Assembly: GCA_049615605.1 (NCBI GenBank)
Contig: JBMZFW010000006.1
Span: forward strand, 1 to 33,105
Direction of reading: 5' to 3'
From: JAQWUY01 sp049615605
Lineage (GTDB): Bacteria; Pseudomonadota; Alphaproteobacteria; JAQWUY01
DNA length: 33,105 bases
Below the pieces are notes generated by a model that saw nothing but the letters and a program-made list of their open reading frames with translations, was not told the DNA's origin and searched no databases. A program made the position numbers and the translations under genes. Numbering within the stretch: position 1 is the stretch's first letter; every line of letters begins with the position of its first letter. Positions 24,482-32,675 of the stretch are shown piece by piece.

Positions 24482-25366
24482 ATGACAGAAATATCTAAAT
24501 TGGGTAAAGGAAATATTATATCCATTCAATCAAGCGTAAGCTATGGGCACGCGGGTAATTCATCAGCCGTGTTTCCAATGCAACGCCTTGGGTTTAATGT
24601 AAGCCCTGTTTATACCGTATTGTTTTCAAATCACACTGGTTATGGTAAATGGGGTGGTTCTATTGTTGATACGGATGTTGTTAAGTCGGTTATTGACGGT
24701 ATGGACGAACGCGGTGTATTTCCAATTACTGATGCAATTGTTTCTGGTTATATGGGGGCAACCGCACTTGGCGATATTATCTTAGACACAGTAGGCAAAG
24801 TAAAACAAAAAAATCCAAATGCCTTGTATGTTTGTGACCCTGTGTTTGGTGATGTGGGGCGTGGGGTTTTTGTAAACCCTGAATTACCAGAATATTTCCG
24901 TGATAAAGTTTTACCAAACTGTAATATCTGTACACCGAATATGTTTGAATTGGAATGGTTGACAGATACAAAAATCAAAACCATTGACGATGCGATTAAT
25001 TCGGCAAAAATGTTATTAAATGAAAATTGTCGTGTGGTGTTATTAACTTCATTAGAACACGAAAAAACAAATTCAAATAAAATTGAAATGCTTGCCGTGT
25101 GTGAAAATGAAACATATCACATTGAAACAAATAAAATTGATATGCCTGCCCTGCCATCTGGTTCGGGGGACGCAACAACAGCATTGTTTACTTGTCATTA
25201 CCTTGAAACAAATGGCGATATAAAAACAAGCCTTGAAAAAACCGCTAGTGGTATTTATGAAATCTTTAATGCCACGGCAAAAGCGGGAACTTGGGAATTA
25301 CAAATTGTTGCAAGTGGCGATAAATTGGTAAACCCAGACCACACATTTGTTGCGACAAAAATATAA
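24482..25366 (+). CDS. pdxY: Pyridoxal kinase, PdxY/PdxK family
   Basis: Phosphorylates pyridoxal (salvage of vitamin B6 to pyridoxal phosphate), a ribokinase-superfamily enzyme. It has 294 residues, normal length. Family landmarks: SIQSSVSYGHAGNSSAVFP near the N-terminus, HTGYGKWGG (about 51-59), CDPVFGDVGRGVFV (about 117-130) and the anion-hole motif GSGDATTALF at about 222-231, where GSGD replaces GTGD/GVGD. TPNMFELEWL is typical. The ribosome-binding site is weak (AGG). It stands alone on the plus strand. Its stop abuts the comF stop (TAA then TTA, 25364-25369). Confidence 0.93.
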   Translation: MTEISKLGKGNIISIQSSVSYGHAGNSSAVFPMQRLGFNVSPVYTVLFSNHTGYGKWGGSIVDTDVVKSVIDGMDERGVFPITDAIVSGYMGATALGDIILDTVGKVKQKNPNALYVCDPVFGDVGRGVFVNPELPEYFRDKVLPNCNICTPNMFELEWLTDTKIKTIDDAINSAKMLLNENCRVVLLTSLEHEKTNSNKIEMLAVCENETYHIETNKIDMPALPSGSGDATTALFTCHYLETNGDIKTSLEKTASGIYEIFNATAKAGTWELQIVASGDKLVNPDHTFVATKI

Positions 25367-26065
25367 TTATCTTACAACCTTGGCAAAGCTAACTGCATAT
25401 ATTTTATTTGCACCTGCCTTTAACAAAGTCTTGCTTAATTCATCAAGGGTTGCACCCGTTGTATATACATCATCAACCAGCAAAATATTTTTACCCTTAA
25501 TGTTATTTGGCTTTGCAACTTTGAATGCAGATTTAATATTTTTATGTCTTTGATTATAAGTTTTATTACCTTGTGATTTAGTATTTTTTGTTCTTATTAC
25601 AGATAAAACATCAATTGGTTTATTTATATCCTTGGTTATAATTTTACCAAGCAATGCGGATTGGTTATATGTTCGTTTTAATAACCTTAATTTATGTAAT
25701 GGCACGGGTATTATTAAATCAACATCATCTTTTATATCGGAAATCGCCTTTATCATTTCACCCGCCATATATGGGGCAAGGTTTAAGCCTTCGGCGTGTT
25801 TAAAGGTTAAGATTATTTGTGAACTGTCTTCATTATATTCAACCGCACTTCGCAAAACATACTTTGGCTTTGATTTTAAACAAGACCCGCATATCTTACC
25901 TTTTGCTCGGGAAGTAAATGGATGGGAACAAATATTACAATATGGTTTTGTGATAAAGTTAATGCTTTTAAAACAATCACTGCACAATCCATAATCAAGC
26001 ACAGATGTTTTACATTTCAAACAAAGATTGGGGATAAAGAAATCTAGTATCTTTTTAAATAACAT
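25367..26065 (-). CDS. comF: ComF family protein (phosphoribosyltransferase-like, DNA uptake-associated)
   Basis: A 232-residue protein. The N-terminal double zinc-binding region has CLKC, CSDC, CNIC and CGSC pairs within about residues 15-65, followed by a phosphoribosyltransferase domain with the PRPP-loop motif LLVDDVYTTGAT (about 194-205). ComF proteins are needed for natural transformation in some bacteria, but the biochemical role is not settled. Its ATG shares a base with the stop of the transporter ATPase gene (TAATG at 26063-26067), so it is translated as the last cistron of the ABC importer operon, an unexpected partner. Its C-terminus abuts pdxY. Confidence 0.92.
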   Translation of the reverse strand: MLFKKILDFFIPNLCLKCKTSVLDYGLCSDCFKSINFITKPYCNICSHPFTSRAKGKICGSCLKSKPKYVLRSAVEYNEDSSQIILTFKHAEGLNLAPYMAGEMIKAISDIKDDVDLIIPVPLHKLRLLKRTYNQSALLGKIITKDINKPIDVLSVIRTKNTKSQGNKTYNQRHKNIKSAFKVAKPNNIKGKNILLVDDVYTTGATLDELSKTLLKAGANKIYAVSFAKVVR

Positions 26066-27318
26066 TATAATTTTATGACCCTGCTGCTAATTGCACTAAG
26101 GGCATCTTTGTCGTGGCTGGCAAAAATAATTGCCGTATTATTTTTACTTTGTAATTTAGTAATTAATTTCAAAATAATATTTTTATTATGGCTATCCAGT
26201 GCCGAAGTCATTTCATCAGCCAATATTAAATCAGGGTTATTAATAAATGCCCTTGCAATGGCAATGCGTTGGCATTCGCCCCCTGAAAACGAATTTGGTT
26301 TATCATTAATACGAAATTTTTCAATACCAACATCTTTTAAAATATTGATTACTTTATTTTTGTTAAATTTATCGCCAAGTGGTTCACCAACAATTTCCAA
26401 TATGGAAAGTTTTGGATTTAACGAACCTTTTGCATCTTGGAATATCATTTGAATTTTGTTTGGTGTTTTAATGTTGCCTGTTGTCGGGTTTAATTGCTTT
26501 GTAATGCCCCTTAACACCGTTGATTTACCAATACCGCTTTCACCAAATAAACCAATACATTCACCTTTGTTAATGGTAAATGACAACCCTTTAACAATTT
26601 GATTATCCCCATAGCCCAATGAAACATTATCAAACTTTAATACAGCGGTTTTTGATTTCGTTTTATTTGGTTTAGTGTTTACAGATTTTAATAAATTTTT
26701 ACCTTTTACTGATTTTGGATTTTTAAAGAATTGTTTAGCAGATGTGTATTCAACCACCTTACCATTGTCAAGGTGCAATACTTTGGTTGCAATCTTTTTC
26801 ATCAATGCCATATCGTGGCTTACCCAAATTAAAGTACATTTATTTTTTTTGGCGTATTCAAATATTTCTTTAACAACAATCTTTGTATTTTTACCATCAA
26901 GGTTTGCCGTTGGTTCATCAAGCAATAATACTTTTGGTTTGCGGTGTAAATTCATTGCAAGTAATGAACGCATTTGTTGTCCACCACTGATTAAATCAAC
27001 AAACGAATTCATTTGTTTTGTTAAGCCCAATTTAGCAAATATTTTTTCCGCCATTGTTTGTTTGCCAATACCATCACAACACTGGGTTATTAATTTATAT
27101 GTTGGGGCAATACTGCTTTTTGCATTTTGATAAATAAAACCAAGATTGCCATTATACTTTACTTTGCCTGTGGCTGTTTTATCCACATTTGCAATGGCTT
27201 TTAACAATGTTGTTTTACCCGCACCAGAATATCCAACAACACCGATAATATCCGTGTCATTTGCGTTAAATGAAATATCATTTAATATATTAAGTGAAAG
27301 GTTATTAATTTTTATCAT
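26065..27318 (-). CDS. Fused double ABC ATPase of a peptide/nickel-type importer, unusually short
   Basis: Two ABC domains in one 417-residue chain power the importer encoded upstream. Domain 1: Walker A GYSGAGKTT (29-37), signature SGGQQ (111-115), Walker B LLLDEP (131-136), H-loop SHD. A Lys-rich linker spans about 200-226. Domain 2: Walker A GESGIGKST (259-267), signature FSGGE (344-348), Walker B LILADE, H-loop SHD. Both sites look functional. Fused ATPases of this importer class are usually 500-600 residues; the C-terminal oligopeptide-transporter extension is absent from both halves. I chose the ATG at 27318 because MIKINNLSL is the canonical beginning; a start at 27336 is possible. It overlaps the permease gene by 14 bases. 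Confidence 0.88.
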   Translation of the reverse strand: MIKINNLSLNILNDISFNANDTDIIGVVGYSGAGKTTLLKAIANVDKTATGKVKYNGNLGFIYQNAKSSIAPTYKLITQCCDGIGKQTMAEKIFAKLGLTKQMNSFVDLISGGQQMRSLLAMNLHRKPKVLLLDEPTANLDGKNTKIVVKEIFEYAKKNKCTLIWVSHDMALMKKIATKVLHLDNGKVVEYTSAKQFFKNPKSVKGKNLLKSVNTKPNKTKSKTAVLKFDNVSLGYGDNQIVKGLSFTINKGECIGLFGESGIGKSTVLRGITKQLNPTTGNIKTPNKIQMIFQDAKGSLNPKLSILEIVGEPLGDKFNKNKVINILKDVGIEKFRINDKPNSFSGGECQRIAIARAFINNPDLILADEMTSALDSHNKNIILKLITKLQSKNNTAIIFASHDKDALSAISSRVIKL

Positions 27319-28084
27319 TTTTATACCCATCGCCATATTTCATAAATGAATAAATTGTTAATCCCATAGTTAACCCAACAGGGAAAATAAAGTACGGGTC
27401 AACAAACCACGAATTTTGTGCATCAAGCATCATTGATCCCCAAGTTGGCTGTGAACTTTCAACCGACAAGCCCAAATAACCAAGCCCAGATTCAGATATA
27501 ATTGCCACAGCGAATTGAATTGATGATTGAGCAATTATAATGTGTCTTATGTTTGGCAAGATATGATTTAATATTATTTTATACATTGATACATTACTTA
27601 ATCTTGCCGATGTAATAAAATCAGCCTGCCATACGGAACGGCTTGATAAATAAATCACACGGTAAAATACAGGGATAAAGAAAACACTTATACTTATTAT
27701 CGCCACATAAATTGACGCGCCAAATATGGCAACAAGAACCAATGCAATTAAGATAGTTGGAAATACAAACATTATATCCATAGTACCATTTACCACATAA
27801 CGCCAATTGGTTTTTTTGCTAGCCATTAATATGGCTGGAATACCACCAATGATTAAACTTATAACAATACTGCTTAATGAAATTAATGCCACATTATATG
27901 CACCCCTTAACATACGGTAAAATACATCACGCCCCAAGAAGTCCGTACCCAACCAGTGCAGTGAACTTATTCCCGCAGAACGATTTTTCATATCCATATC
28001 ATTATATAAATCAAATGGTAAAAATGCCCCGACAAAGACACATACAAAAAACACAGCAATAATAATTTTGTGAATATTACGCAT
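27305..28084 (-). CDS. ABC importer permease, DppC/NikC type
   Basis: Inner-membrane subunit of the family-5 importer. It has 259 residues, about six membrane helices, an N-terminal helix (IIIAVFFVCVFVGAFLPF) and the DppC-type segment HWLGTDFLGRDVFYRMLRGA (about 44-63). The ATPase-contacting EAA-like loop is around ITSARLSNVSMYKIILNHILPN. The conserved SGLGYLGL near 198-205 and PTWGSMM are typical of the C-type subunit. It begins eight bases before the end of the B-type permease gene and overlaps the ATPase gene, so the operon is translationally coupled. Confidence 0.93.
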   Translation of the reverse strand: MRNIHKIIIAVFFVCVFVGAFLPFDLYNDMDMKNRSAGISSLHWLGTDFLGRDVFYRMLRGAYNVALISLSSIVISLIIGGIPAILMASKKTNWRYVVNGTMDIMFVFPTILIALVLVAIFGASIYVAIISISVFFIPVFYRVIYLSSRSVWQADFITSARLSNVSMYKIILNHILPNIRHIIIAQSSIQFAVAIISESGLGYLGLSVESSQPTWGSMMLDAQNSWFVDPYFIFPVGLTMGLTIYSFMKYGDGYKNDKN

Positions 28085-28991
28085 TGTATCCCTTTCGTAA
28101 TGCAGGGGTTAAAATATAAGTAATAAAATCAACCGCTGAATTAATTATGATAATAAACAACGCACTGTTCATTACAATATATCCGGCAAGCAATACATCA
28201 CGATTAAGGATTGCTTGGTATAATAAATCCCCAATCCCCGGCATTGCAAAAATATGTTCAATTACCACAACACCTGTGAATAAAAATCCAACTTGTAAAC
28301 CAATGATACTTAAAATAGATGCCGATACCGATGGCAGACCATATTTTATTAAAACATAGGCTTTTGAAAAACCAACAACTTGGTAAAAGTGAATGAAATC
28401 TTTGTTGGTAATGTCCAGTAAAGATACCCTTACATAACGGGCAAAGATACCCGCCTGTGATATGCCAAGTGTTAATGACGGTAAAACATAATGTTGCCAT
28501 AATCCAGCCCCACCGCTTGGCAACAAATTAAACTTTAATGAAAATATCATTATTAATAACAGCCCCAACCAAACCGCAGGGAATGATATAATCCCCATTA
28601 TAAGGTTCTGCCAAAATTGATTGTTGTTAAGCACACTTAATAAACCAATAATTAAACCAAGTGTTAATGATATGAAAAGTGATATTAATGCAATAGGAAG
28701 CGAAACAATCAATCGTTCATTTACAATTTCCACAACCGATGTTTCAAAAATAATACTGTTGCCAAAGTTGCCTTGTAATACAGAAGTGACCCAAAACCAA
28801 AAACGATTTAATGATGATTTATCAAGACCAAGGCTTGCACGGATTTCATCCGCATTACCCGTTGTGCCTGCAATAATATCGGCAATATCACCCGACAGCA
28901 TTTCCATACTGTAAAAAGTGATTAACATCACCACAAATACAGATAATAATAATTTAGTAAAAAGTTTAAATATACCCTTAATGTTATTCAT
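28077..28991 (-). CDS. ABC importer permease, DppB/NikB type
   Basis: Partner inner-membrane subunit. It has 304 residues from the ATG at 28991 (a start at 29003 would add four) with about six membrane helices. The first periplasmic part has LSGDIADIIAGTTGNADEIRASLGLDKS, the classic DppB-type segment. The C-terminal half contains the EAA-like loop FIHFYQVVGFSKAYVLIKYG and FTGVVVIEHIFAMPGIGDLL, a strong signature of the B-type subunit. The start overlaps the end of the solute-binding gene by eight bases (ATGAATAA). Confidence 0.93.
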   Translation of the reverse strand: MNNIKGIFKLFTKLLLSVFVVMLITFYSMEMLSGDIADIIAGTTGNADEIRASLGLDKSSLNRFWFWVTSVLQGNFGNSIIFETSVVEIVNERLIVSLPIALISLFISLTLGLIIGLLSVLNNNQFWQNLIMGIISFPAVWLGLLLIMIFSLKFNLLPSGGAGLWQHYVLPSLTLGISQAGIFARYVRVSLLDITNKDFIHFYQVVGFSKAYVLIKYGLPSVSASILSIIGLQVGFLFTGVVVIEHIFAMPGIGDLLYQAILNRDVLLAGYIVMNSALFIIIINSAVDFITYILTPALRKGYNA

Positions 28992-30438
28992 TCCAATACA
29001 CATCTTTTAGGATATTACCTTCAACAGGTGCGTTCTTCCATAAGCCTTTTAAGTTCTTATTCCATACACCAATTTTTGTCATTTGATATAACCAAACATT
29101 AACCGCATCATCAGCCAAAATATTTTGTGCTTGTTTTAATAACTTAATGCGTTTTGCTTCGTTTGTTTCACGCTTAATTTTTGTAATCAAGTTTTGATAT
29201 TTTTTATTGTCATAACCAAAATAATAATTCGGGTTTGCATAAATGTCATAATCGTTTGTTTCCACATGGGCAATGATACTTATACCGTACTGACCTTTTT
29301 TAAATACACTTGATAACCAAGTACCCCAATCAACAATTTTTATTTTAACGCCAATTCCCGCTTTGCGTAAATAACCGGCAACAACATCCGCCGACATTTT
29401 ATATGGTGGTGGCACCATAAAATCAATTGTCATATTTTCCGCCCCAGCTTGTTTTAACAAAGCCTTTGCCTTATTAACATCATAAGGGTATTTATTTGAT
29501 AAATCCACATAAGCTTTACCGTGTGGTGGGTAATGTGAACCAATTGCCGTTGCACCTGGGGAAACAACTTCAATCAATGCTTTTTTATCAATAGCGTGAT
29601 TTAATGCTTGGCGAACTTTTTTATTCTTTAAGTATTTATTTTTATTGTTAATGGCAACTAATACTTCGCCTTCGGTTGAACCCATTACCACATCAAACTT
29701 TGTGTTTTTAAAACCGTTTAATGTCATTACATCATTGTATACTGGGAAACCGTCAACTTCACCGCTTAACATAGACGCCGATGCCGATAACGCATCAGCA
29801 ATAAATCTGAACTTAACTGTTTTTAATTTTGCTTGTTGTCCGTGATATTTTTCATTGCGGTTTAATTCAACAAAATATCCTTTTTTCATTTTTACAAATT
29901 TAAATGCACCTGTGCCAACTGGATTTGTTTTATTATTTTTGTAATCAGACTTATCAAAGATTACAGCTTCTGGTAAGGCAAGGTTATAAATAAGTCCCCC
30001 ACTTTGATTTTTTAGTTCAATTACAACTTTGTATTTACCCTTTGCTGATACGGATTTGATATTGCCAAATACCGCTTTGCGTGGGTTTTTTGAACCTTCG
30101 GCATTAATACGGTTTAATGAAAACACAACATCATCAGCCGTTAATTTATTGCCGTTGTGAAAATACACATTGTCTTTGATTGAAATAGTATAGGTTTTGC
30201 CACTGTTTGAAATCTTATAATCTGTGGCTAATAATTTTTTAACACTGCCATCTTGTTTGATTTGGAATAAGCCTTCAAAGATATTGCCATAAACAACTTC
30301 ATCAATTGCCGCAGCCGCATTTTCCGTTGGGTCAAGGTGTGGCGGTTCAAGGCGTAAACCAAGTACAACTGAATCCTTTGCATTTGCAAATGATACAAAA
30401 TTTAATGCTAGTAATAATGTAATAAATATTTTTTTCAT
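28984..30438 (-). CDS. Family-5 solute-binding protein of the ABC importer (peptide or nickel type)
   Basis: A periplasmic binding protein of 484 residues that delivers substrate to the permeases. It has a signal peptide (MKKIFITLLLALNFVSFANA, cleavage about residue 20). Mature landmarks are LDPTENAAAAIDEVVYGNIFEGL, YTISIKDNVYFHNGNKLTADDVVFSLNR and NPVGTGAFKF, diagnostic of SBP family 5. KKVRQALNHAIDK is also typical. Substrate cannot be told from sequence: dipeptides, oligopeptides, nickel chelates and opines are all bound by this family. Strong ribosome-binding site GGAGG. It is the first gene of an operon with two permeases, the fused ATPase and comF, divergent from tupB over 62 bases. Confidence 0.93.
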   Translation of the reverse strand: MKKIFITLLLALNFVSFANAKDSVVLGLRLEPPHLDPTENAAAAIDEVVYGNIFEGLFQIKQDGSVKKLLATDYKISNSGKTYTISIKDNVYFHNGNKLTADDVVFSLNRINAEGSKNPRKAVFGNIKSVSAKGKYKVVIELKNQSGGLIYNLALPEAVIFDKSDYKNNKTNPVGTGAFKFVKMKKGYFVELNRNEKYHGQQAKLKTVKFRFIADALSASASMLSGEVDGFPVYNDVMTLNGFKNTKFDVVMGSTEGEVLVAINNKNKYLKNKKVRQALNHAIDKKALIEVVSPGATAIGSHYPPHGKAYVDLSNKYPYDVNKAKALLKQAGAENMTIDFMVPPPYKMSADVVAGYLRKAGIGVKIKIVDWGTWLSSVFKKGQYGISIIAHVETNDYDIYANPNYYFGYDNKKYQNLITKIKRETNEAKRIKLLKQAQNILADDAVNVWLYQMTKIGVWNKNLKGLWKNAPVEGNILKDVYWNE

Positions 30439-30500
30439 TTTTATCCTCCATCAAGAAAAACATTGTCTTTTTTTAGTTTTAAAGTTATTTATAAATTATT
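30439..30500. promoter_or_regulatory. Short divergent promoter region between the two transporters
   Basis: Only 62 bases separate the two ATGs. On the plus strand TTGTCT (30463-30468) is 17 bases from a poor TATTTA (30486-30491), and TATAAA (30490-30495) lies five bases before the tupB ATG, so tupB may have no leader and it shows no ribosome-binding site. On the minus strand only weak A/T-rich -10 candidates are seen, with GGAGG for the binding-protein gene. No long palindrome such as a metal-regulator operator was found. Confidence 0.35.
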
Positions 30501-31211
30501 ATGAACTTAGCAGAACAATTTACAGTGGCTTTTCAGCTTTTATCAAACTTTGACAATAATATATACAGTATTATTGGACTGTCGTTATATATAAGCATAT
30601 CCGCAACCATATTGGCAAGTATTTTTTCACTTCCACTTGGGGTTTTAATTGGTATTACAAACTTCCCATTTAGAAATACTGTAATCAGCATCTTAAACGG
30701 GCTTATGGGTATGCCACCTGTTGTACTTGGACTTATTGGTTATATTACATTTTCAAGGGTTGGTCCGTTGGGTCATCTAGGCATTTTATATACCCCAACA
30801 TCAATGATAATCGTACAGTCAATTTTAATCCTGCCAATCATTACCGCACACATTCGTGCCATATCACAAATTCAGTACGAAAAATCATATATGTATTACA
30901 ATATGATTAATGCATCTAAATACCAAACAATTACCAGTTTAATTTTTGAAATAAGGTTTGTTATTTTTACCGCAATTATGGCGGGGCTTGGTCGTGCATT
31001 AAGCGAAGTTGGTGCAATGTTAATTGTTGGTGGGAATATAAACGGTTATACACGAATTATGACAACATCTATTGCACTTGAAACTGGTAAAGGTAATCTT
31101 GGGTTTGCACTTGCACTTGGTATCGTCCTACTAGCTATAATAATGTTGTTAAATCATATAACAACAATGATAAATCATTACAGACAGGTGAAATACAATG
31201 ATAAAGTGTAA
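30501..31211 (+). CDS. tupB: Tungstate ABC importer permease TupB
   Basis: Inner-membrane permease of the tungstate importer. It has 236 residues and about five membrane helices, with GLSLYISISATILASIFSLPLGVLIG near the N-terminus, LMGMPPVVLGLIGYITFSRVGPLG (the TupB/WtpB-like segment) and the ATPase-contacting loop around INASKYQTITSLIFEIR. It ends with GRALSEVGAMLIVGGNINGYTRIMTT, a segment shared with molybdate and tungstate permeases. The substrate call rests mainly on the neighbouring TupA. No ribosome-binding site precedes the ATG. It overlaps tupC by 14 bases. Confidence 0.9.
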   Translation: MNLAEQFTVAFQLLSNFDNNIYSIIGLSLYISISATILASIFSLPLGVLIGITNFPFRNTVISILNGLMGMPPVVLGLIGYITFSRVGPLGHLGILYTPTSMIIVQSILILPIITAHIRAISQIQYEKSYMYYNMINASKYQTITSLIFEIRFVIFTAIMAGLGRALSEVGAMLIVGGNINGYTRIMTTSIALETGKGNLGFALALGIVLLAIIMLLNHITTMINHYRQVKYNDKV

Positions 31212-31812
31212 TATATCAAAATTCGCCTATGGTAAAAATGTTGTCTTAAAAGATATTAATGTGAAAATTAAAACAGGCACAATAAATGCACTTGTTGGGG
31301 ATAACGGTGCGGGTAAATCCACATTCTTACACCTGTTATCAGGGGCAATTAAATCAGATAGCGTTGTTATTGAACACAAATTAAAAACTGTTATTGGTGC
31401 ATTCCAAGAACCAATGATTTTAAATCGTAGTGTTTATGATAATTTATTACATATTTGCAATGTGTTAAATGTGGAAAATCCACATACAAAAATAACCAAT
31501 GCTTTAAAAGAAGTAAGCCTGTTAAAGAACAAGGATAAACCAGCCCCTAATCTTTCGGGTGGGCAAAAAATGCGGTTGCAAATCGCACGAATGATTGCTG
31601 TTGATGCGGATTTATGGATTTTGGACGAACCGTTTTCAGCACTTGATGAAAAATCACACGAAAACTTAATAAAGACTCTTAAAAAATATAATGCAAAAGG
31701 TGTGACGATTATCATTGCAACACACAGCAATAAATCGCATAATATATTTACAAATACATACCACCTAAAAAACAATAATATTAAACAGGTTAAAAGTACT
31801 TGCAAAATATAA
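31198..31812 (+). CDS. tupC: Tungstate ABC importer ATPase TupC
   Basis: A 204-residue ATPase, short and single-domain. Walker A is GDNGAGKST at about residues 35-43, signature LSGGQ (about 119-123), Walker B LWILDEPFSALDE, and H-loop THS. There is no C-terminal regulatory (TOBE) domain, unlike ModC, which fits the Tup type. A good AGGTG ribosome-binding site lies in the tupB 3' end. tupA follows after 41 bases containing a small ATTTG/CAAAT dyad, possibly a transcript-stability element ahead of the binding-protein gene. Confidence 0.88.
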   Translation: MIKCNISKFAYGKNVVLKDINVKIKTGTINALVGDNGAGKSTFLHLLSGAIKSDSVVIEHKLKTVIGAFQEPMILNRSVYDNLLHICNVLNVENPHTKITNALKEVSLLKNKDKPAPNLSGGQKMRLQIARMIAVDADLWILDEPFSALDEKSHENLIKTLKKYNAKGVTIIIATHSNKSHNIFTNTYHLKNNNIKQVKSTCKI

Positions 31813-31853
31813 TATTTGTAATATGATGCAAATAATTTAATTGGGTTGCAAAA

Positions 31854-32675
31854 ATGAAATTATTTAAGAAATTAGCTGTTATTATGATGGTCACATTATT
31901 CGGTGGGGTACCAACATATAGCTATGAACAACAATACATTACAATCGCATCAACAACATCAACTGCAAATTCTGGTTTATTTGATGCAATCTTGCCACAA
32001 TTTATGTTGGAAAAAAATATTAATGTTAAGGTTATCCCACTTGGAACTGGACAGGCAATAAAAACTGCTGAAAATGGCGATGCTGACTTATTAATCGTTC
32101 ACCACACACCAAGCGAAGAAAAATTCATTGCCGATGGCTATGCGGATAAAAGATATAATTTAATGTATAACCAATTTGTTTTAATTGGTCCAAAATCTGA
32201 CCCTGCAAAAATTTCATCAAGCGGTGTAATTGACATTAAGCTAGCGTTTAGAAAAATTGCTTCTAAGAAAGCAACTTTTATTTCACGCGGTGATGACAGC
32301 GGTACTGATAAAAAAGAAAAATCACTATGGCGTGAAAGTGGTGTTTATACAACTTCACCAAATTGGTATATTGAATCTGGTTCTGGTATGGGTGCAACAA
32401 TAAATATGGCGGTTGCAAAAAATGCTTATACAATCACAGATAAAGCAACTTGGGTATCATTCCAAAACAAGGGTAATTTAAAAGTGCTTGTTGAAAATGA
32501 CCCTGTCTTATTTAACCAATATGGCATTATTGTTGTAAGCGATAAAAAACACCCGCACATTAAAACGAAACTTGCCAATGTTTTTCTTAACTGGATGTTA
32601 AGCCCAAGGGGGCAAGAAGCCATTAACAACTTTACTGTTAATGGGCAACAGCTATTCTTTGCTAATTACAAGTAA
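31854..32675 (+). CDS. tupA: Tungstate-binding periplasmic protein TupA
   Basis: A 273-residue substrate-binding protein with a signal peptide (about 1-24, MKLFKKLAVIMMVTLFGG then PTYSYE). The mature start ITIASTTSTANSGLFDAI carries the TTS segment that contacts the oxyanion in TupA proteins. Further family landmarks: GTGQAIKTAENGDADLLIVH, a VLIGP-type FVLIGPKSDP, FISRGDDSGTDKKE and YTITDKATW. Tungstate rather than molybdate or sulfate is indicated by this combination. It ends with the helix FLNWMLSPRGQEAINNF. Its 3' end overlaps the cobK 3' end by ten bases. Confidence 0.93.
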   Translation: MKLFKKLAVIMMVTLFGGVPTYSYEQQYITIASTTSTANSGLFDAILPQFMLEKNINVKVIPLGTGQAIKTAENGDADLLIVHHTPSEEKFIADGYADKRYNLMYNQFVLIGPKSDPAKISSSGVIDIKLAFRKIASKKATFISRGDDSGTDKKEKSLWRESGVYTTSPNWYIESGSGMGATINMAVAKNAYTITDKATWVSFQNKGNLKVLVENDPVLFNQYGIIVVSDKKHPHIKTKLANVFLNWMLSPRGQEAINNFTVNGQQLFFANYK

